A stretch of 64,000 nucleotides of DNA from Unio delphinus. Taxonomy: Eukaryota; Mollusca; Bivalvia; Unionida; Unionidae. The notes beneath the pieces were generated by a model that did not search any database, was not told the origin of the DNA, and worked only from the letters and a program-made list of their open reading frames with translations. A program made the position numbers and the translations under genes. How positions within the stretch are numbered: position 1 is the first letter of the stretch; each line of letters starts with the position of its first letter. Where the stretch lies: NCBI GenBank assembly GCA_029339505.1, contig JAQISU010000096.1:5937501-6001500 (forward strand), in the 5' to 3' direction. Positions 59,471 through 64,000 of this stretch are shown piece by piece.

Positions 59471-59704
59471 TCATAGAACAAAGATAATTATATAATGTAA
59501 GTTATTTTGCATAAATATGCAAGCAAAGCATGAATAATTTTCAACTTCAATGAACTGACACCTATTTAAAAACTCTGACAAAGATTTAAATAAGAACGAC
59601 ATGAATAGACTACGAAGCAATTTTAATGAATTGCCATCAAGGAGAGATTCAACAAAATAAAGATCTATCAACTCTTCTGAGAAAGGTTCCACATTGTTAA
59701 ACAA
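59471..59704 (-). other. Non-repetitive open frame of about 77 codons
   Basis: The frame reads, for example, SEELIDLYFVESLLDGNSLK and looks protein-like, but it has no good acceptor or donor and does not match SPEF2. It lies between two minisatellites. Possibly a chance frame or gene fossil. Confidence 0.15.
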
Positions 59705-59824
59705 GAAACACTCAGTTGCATTATTTCAACTGCTGCTGAAGTCTCATTCTAAGATGCATCTGCACATTCTTTAAGAACACTGAGATGACAATTGTATTTT
59801 AAACAGTTTTACCTGTCTTTGGAA

Positions 59825-60830
59825 GTAAATGCTAACAACCTGCATGTTATCACTAACATCACTATATAATTTGTATATTATCACTAAACAATTCTTTACA
59901 GACTACATTTTATCAACAAAAATCTGTACAACTTGCATGTTATCATTAAAGAACTCTGTACAACCTGCATACTATCAAAATCAAATCAACTCTGTACAAC
60001 CTACATGTTATCAATAACAATTCTGTACAACTGACATGTTATCATTAAACAACTTTGTACAACCTGCATGTTATCAATAACAACTCTGTACAACCTCCAT
60101 GTAATCATTAATAATTCTGTACAACCTGCATGTCATCATTAAACAACTCTGAACAACCTGCATGTTATCATAATAATAATCAATAATAACTCTATACAAC
60201 CTGCATGTTATCAACAACAACTCTGTACATCCTGCATGTAATCATTAAACAACTTTGTACAAGCCTGCATGTTATCAATAACAACTCTGTTCACCCTGCA
60301 TGTCATCATTAAACAACTCTGTAAAAGCCTGCATGTTATTGATAACAACTCTGTACAACCTGCATGTCATCAACAACAACTCTGTACACCCTGCATGTCA
60401 TCATTAAACAATTCTGTACAACCTGCATGTTATCAATAACAACTCTGTACAAGCCTGCATGTCATCAATAAAAACTCTTTACAACTTGCATGTTATCAAT
60501 GACAACTCTGTACAACCTGAATGTTATCAATAACAACTCTGAACAAGCCTGTATGTTATCAATAACAACTCTGTACAACCTGCATGTTATCAATAACAAC
60601 TCTGTACACCCTGCATGTCATCATTAAACAACTCTGTACAACCTGAATGTTATCAATAACAACTCTGTACAAGCCTGCATGTTATCAATAACAACTCTGT
60701 ACAACCTGCATGTTAGCAATAACAACTCTGTACAACCTGAATATTATCAACAACAACTCTGTACAATCTGCATGTTATCAATAACAACTCTGTACAACCT
60801 GCATGTTATCATTAACAAATCCAATAATAC
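59825..60830. repeat. 31-bp minisatellite, about 32 copies
   Basis: caataacaactctgtacaac plus ctgcatgttat repeats with point changes and small indels (period 31, e.g. 60560 to 60591). Confidence 0.95.
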
Positions 60831-60834
60831 TGCA

Positions 60835-63800
60835 TCATATCATGCCTTACCTGTTCTCTTAAATGTTTCTTTCCCATAAATATTTATCAATTTAGTGTCA
60901 AATAGTTTTTAAAAGGACTGCTTTTCAAAAAAGTTCTTATTTAAAATAATAATGAAATAATTACCTCAACATCATAGCTTACTTGCTTTTTTATGTTTTA
61001 CATTGCATGCCAATATTGTCAGATTTGTGCAAAATTCATTCATTTCTGATATTTTCTTAAAATATAATGCCTTAAAATGACAAGCTTTTATTGAAATACA
61101 CATTTTATCTAATAATTATTCCTTTAAAGAATTTGAAGAACATGCTGAACAGAAATTTTCTATGTAAATATATTCAATTTTCAGCAATAATTGTATAGTT
61201 CACTTGTGTTAGATACATTTAATCTTTGTAATGAAGTGGGTCCCAAACTTCTGACTTGCAACTGTATTAGCTTCTTTTCAGATGATATGCAGCAAATACT
61301 GCCACTGTTCCTAATGGTCCTATGCTAAATTTTGATTTCTTATAGATGCGGAGCAAATATATTTATTCTTCTTAGTGATCCCATGTTAAATGATTGATAG
61401 GCTTAGTAATATATTATTTGATGCTAGAGGCGGGAGTGATACTGATTTGTGTTCTAAATTTTGATCTTAATATATCTGATGTAAAGTTTCAAAAGTAATT
61501 TAGCTGGTATATATATATATATATATAGGATGTACATACAGGTGGACAAGATATACATGAATGACATTACAAAACTGTGTATATGGATGACTTTTAAAAA
61601 AAAAAGAAAATATGTTTTCCTAATACATGATCCAATCATAATATGTAAGAATCCACTATCTTTCAAATTGAGCACCACATCGCCATCCATGTGAAAAAAG
61701 ATTTTAACTATATCTGTTAGCTAGTTCTAGCAATAAAAGTGCAAAAATGTCAACTTCTTGATAATATGGTCATATCAGACAAGAGTGGTCTCTCCTTAGT
61801 GGAATTGGCACTAAATCCATTCATTTATCAGCTATGACTGGGAATTGGCACTAAATCCATTCATTTATCAGCTATGACTGAAATGGAAGTTCAGCTTCTT
61901 GAGATATAATTGTGGGGGACAGCTTGAAAGTATGTGGCAATATTATAATCAGGTAATTTTTATTTTAAAAAAGAAACAACAAATTTCTGAGTCCAAAAAT
62001 TGTTTTTTTTTTACTTTAAAACTTGCTAATATAGAATAATAGGAAAGAGAGAGTTACATCCCCTTACTGTAGTTGGCATTGGCTCCAGTATCCTAAAGTA
62101 CATGCAGCAACTATGAGTGATGTATGTTCTGTGGTTTGGACAGGTCAGTGAATGGTGGTGGTTTTGAGAATAAAAATTGTGTTTTCTGCAAATCCATCAG
62201 AAGTAGAGTAACCTGCATCATTTTATGAAGCTACTGAGGAATTGATTATGAAGGCAGTATGTTGTGATGCTGATGGGTCACACCAGGTCAAACTGAATTC
62301 TTTGGGTTAAAAGGTCTGAGAGATCGAAGCTGGAGAATGATATCAGACCTACACCCTTGTTATGATACCTGCACAGACACGGATAGGAGTGCATATTTAT
62401 CTGCCAACTGGAGGAGGTTAATAGAGGCAGCTACAGAATAATTTTGAGTTCTGAGGTGCTTTTCTAAATACATAACCCACATGTGAGATTGACTTCAAGA
62501 TGTGTCTTTTGGTAGAGGTCTCAATTGCAGGATAGAGGCTATGCTAATCTTGTCAAAGTATTGCAATGGAGACCAGGCAGAGCATAAACCATTTGAGACA
62601 ACACTGGGAACCAGCTGAAGAATGTTGAGGACAGGTTTTCAGTCCTTGTGTACAGAATATGGTTTCAATTATTACTAGGCAGACAATGTCTCTGTCAATG
62701 GCTGAAAAACAGGAAATGCAGATGGCTGATTTAAGTTAGGTGGGAGTCATCATTATTGGAAGAAAGGCCTGTTTGCACTTGAGTCTTAAATGGATGACCA
62801 ATCTTATTTAACTTGTACTAATATTGCTGAAGCAAGCCAAAGATATGGTATTTTTCTTTGACTTCAGAGGGCTGAGTTTGTGAGGAAGTACATGTATATA
62901 CATTCTACTTATGTATTATGATTAGGTAATGTATTTAGAAAACAAATGCATATGTACTAGAATCTTTAGACATAATTTGCAATGAAGAAAAATCACAACC
63001 ACACAGATTTCTTTAAAAAATCCTGGCTTTTCCCCAAAAACTTGATTAGTGTTTTTCCCAAACCTTTCAGTTTTGCTGTTATTGAAATTCCTACCTCTGA
63101 CTGCTTCACAAACAATAAAATAAAGAAAAAAATCAAATTGCAGATCAAACAAATTCAAACTTTAACAAACAACATAATCAAATTATTGTGTACAAATTAA
63201 CAACAGTTTTGTATGGATTTATTTTTGAAGTATTGAAATTACACTTAACATTCTTGTTTCGTATATATTCTTAATATATAGATTAACTGAATAACAAGAA
63301 CCAATGCTACAGATGGCATACAAACAATGTATGCAATGAGAGCATGTGTATGTTTTGTAATTGACAATCGTAAAAGGAATTTATTTTCTACAGTAAAACC
63401 AATTCTGAAAGACCAATGTTCTGGGAGACCTTCATGAATTAAAGATCAGGTTTCTAATGCATATATCTGTTAAATAACACAATGTATTGACCTCCTTTGA
63501 GAGAATTGAGTTTGCTGGTAGAAATGTTACTTTGAGTCTCATGACAGGTTTTACTGTACAAAAATATACGATATGAAAATCATATTGTTCTCAACATGAA
63601 ATTTCATTCTCCTTCATCAACTGGTAAAATCAAATTGGCAAATGAAACATTTTTGATTTAAATTAAATAGAAACTGTAGCAACATTTAATACTGAACACT
63701 AAACATTTAAACACTAGATAGACATTTTGCAAAGCTACATTTGTCATAGGGATGACTTAAGTAAAGTAAAAATCCAGGCAAGTTTTACATGACACAAAGA

Positions 63801-64000
63801 GTTATTATTTGTTGTATTCCTCTTGAGGATGGCCATGTCTGATATGGTAAATGACATTGCCTATGCAACATGATTTTAAAAGAAAATTATTGTCACCATA
63901 CTGATTCAATTATTCTCCATGATCATGTTGACATATTTTAATAAAAGGCATTCAGTAATACCTTTACAATATTTTTTTATGTTTATATCAGTACTACAAG
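60835..64000. other. Non-coding sequence; moderate-GC tract at 62040-62830 of unknown nature
   Basis: A 40-bp direct duplication (ggaattggcactaaatccat onward) lies at 61799-61880. A short (AT)n is at 61507-61528. The 62040-62830 tract is less AT-rich but has no open frame of note; it could be a decayed element. No SPEF2 exon was recognised. Confidence 0.45.

Noticed and set aside
59810..59870. CAG|GTAAAA donor-like site on the - strand preceded by MQVVSIYFQRQ
   Set aside because: The frame runs into the 31-bp minisatellite, so the apparent exon is repeat sequence.
836..60830. CRISPR arrays
   Set aside because: The repeats are contiguous tandem units without unique spacers, in eukaryotic DNA with introns.
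60840..60910. Strong donor-like ACAG|GTAAGG on the - strand
   Set aside because: The preceding sequence has stops and no usable acceptor in the open frame.

Overview
This window is animal nuclear DNA. It is AT-rich, has multi-exon genes with GT-AG introns, and is dominated by minisatellites, microsatellites, tRNA-derived SINEs, miniature DNA transposons and decayed LINE fragments. The intron-rich SPEF2 gene, the SINE types and the very high tandem-repeat load suggest a lophotrochozoan, most likely a mollusc (bivalve or gastropod). That assignment is inference; no marker gene fixes the species.

Two protein genes are supported, and they converge. (1) On the + strand, two exons (2320-2448 and 5142-5549, in phase, ending in TGA) are the 3' end of a gene that begins left of the window. 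It encodes an acidic, probably disordered C-terminal tail with two Tyr-x-x-Pro motifs; I do not recognise the family. (2) On the - strand, eleven exons between 54340 and 20318 encode the last 492 residues of sperm flagellar protein 2 (SPEF2/CPC1-like), a central-pair projection protein of motile cilia and flagella. All ten introns have GT-AG ends, every phase matches, and the exon order follows the vertebrate protein. The N-terminal two thirds must lie beyond 64000, because I found no convincing exon in 54341-64000.

Layout: 1-5549, tail of the + strand gene with repeat-filled introns; 5550-20220, intergenic between the two 3' ends, with no gene but a 40-bp satellite-like array, an intact SINE, a decayed LINE and several hairpin elements; 20220-54340, SPEF2, whose introns hold nearly every repeat class seen here; 54341-64000, probably another SPEF2 intron or upstream sequence, with two large minisatellites (51-bp and 31-bp units).

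The most notable non-genic signals are: (a) a dispersed family of about 17 copies of an element built from two consecutive hairpins between terminal inverted repeats; (b) a 1231-bp solo LTR with a perfect 5-bp target duplication inside SPEF2; (c) a LINE 3' tail that ends within a few bases of a SPEF2 splice donor; (d) a 36-37-bp array filling about 93% of one SPEF2 intron; (e) an unrecognised, apparently frameshifted coding fragment with paired CxxC motifs at 52888-53372. Most long open frames in the window are by-products of tandem repeats whose unit length is a multiple of three.
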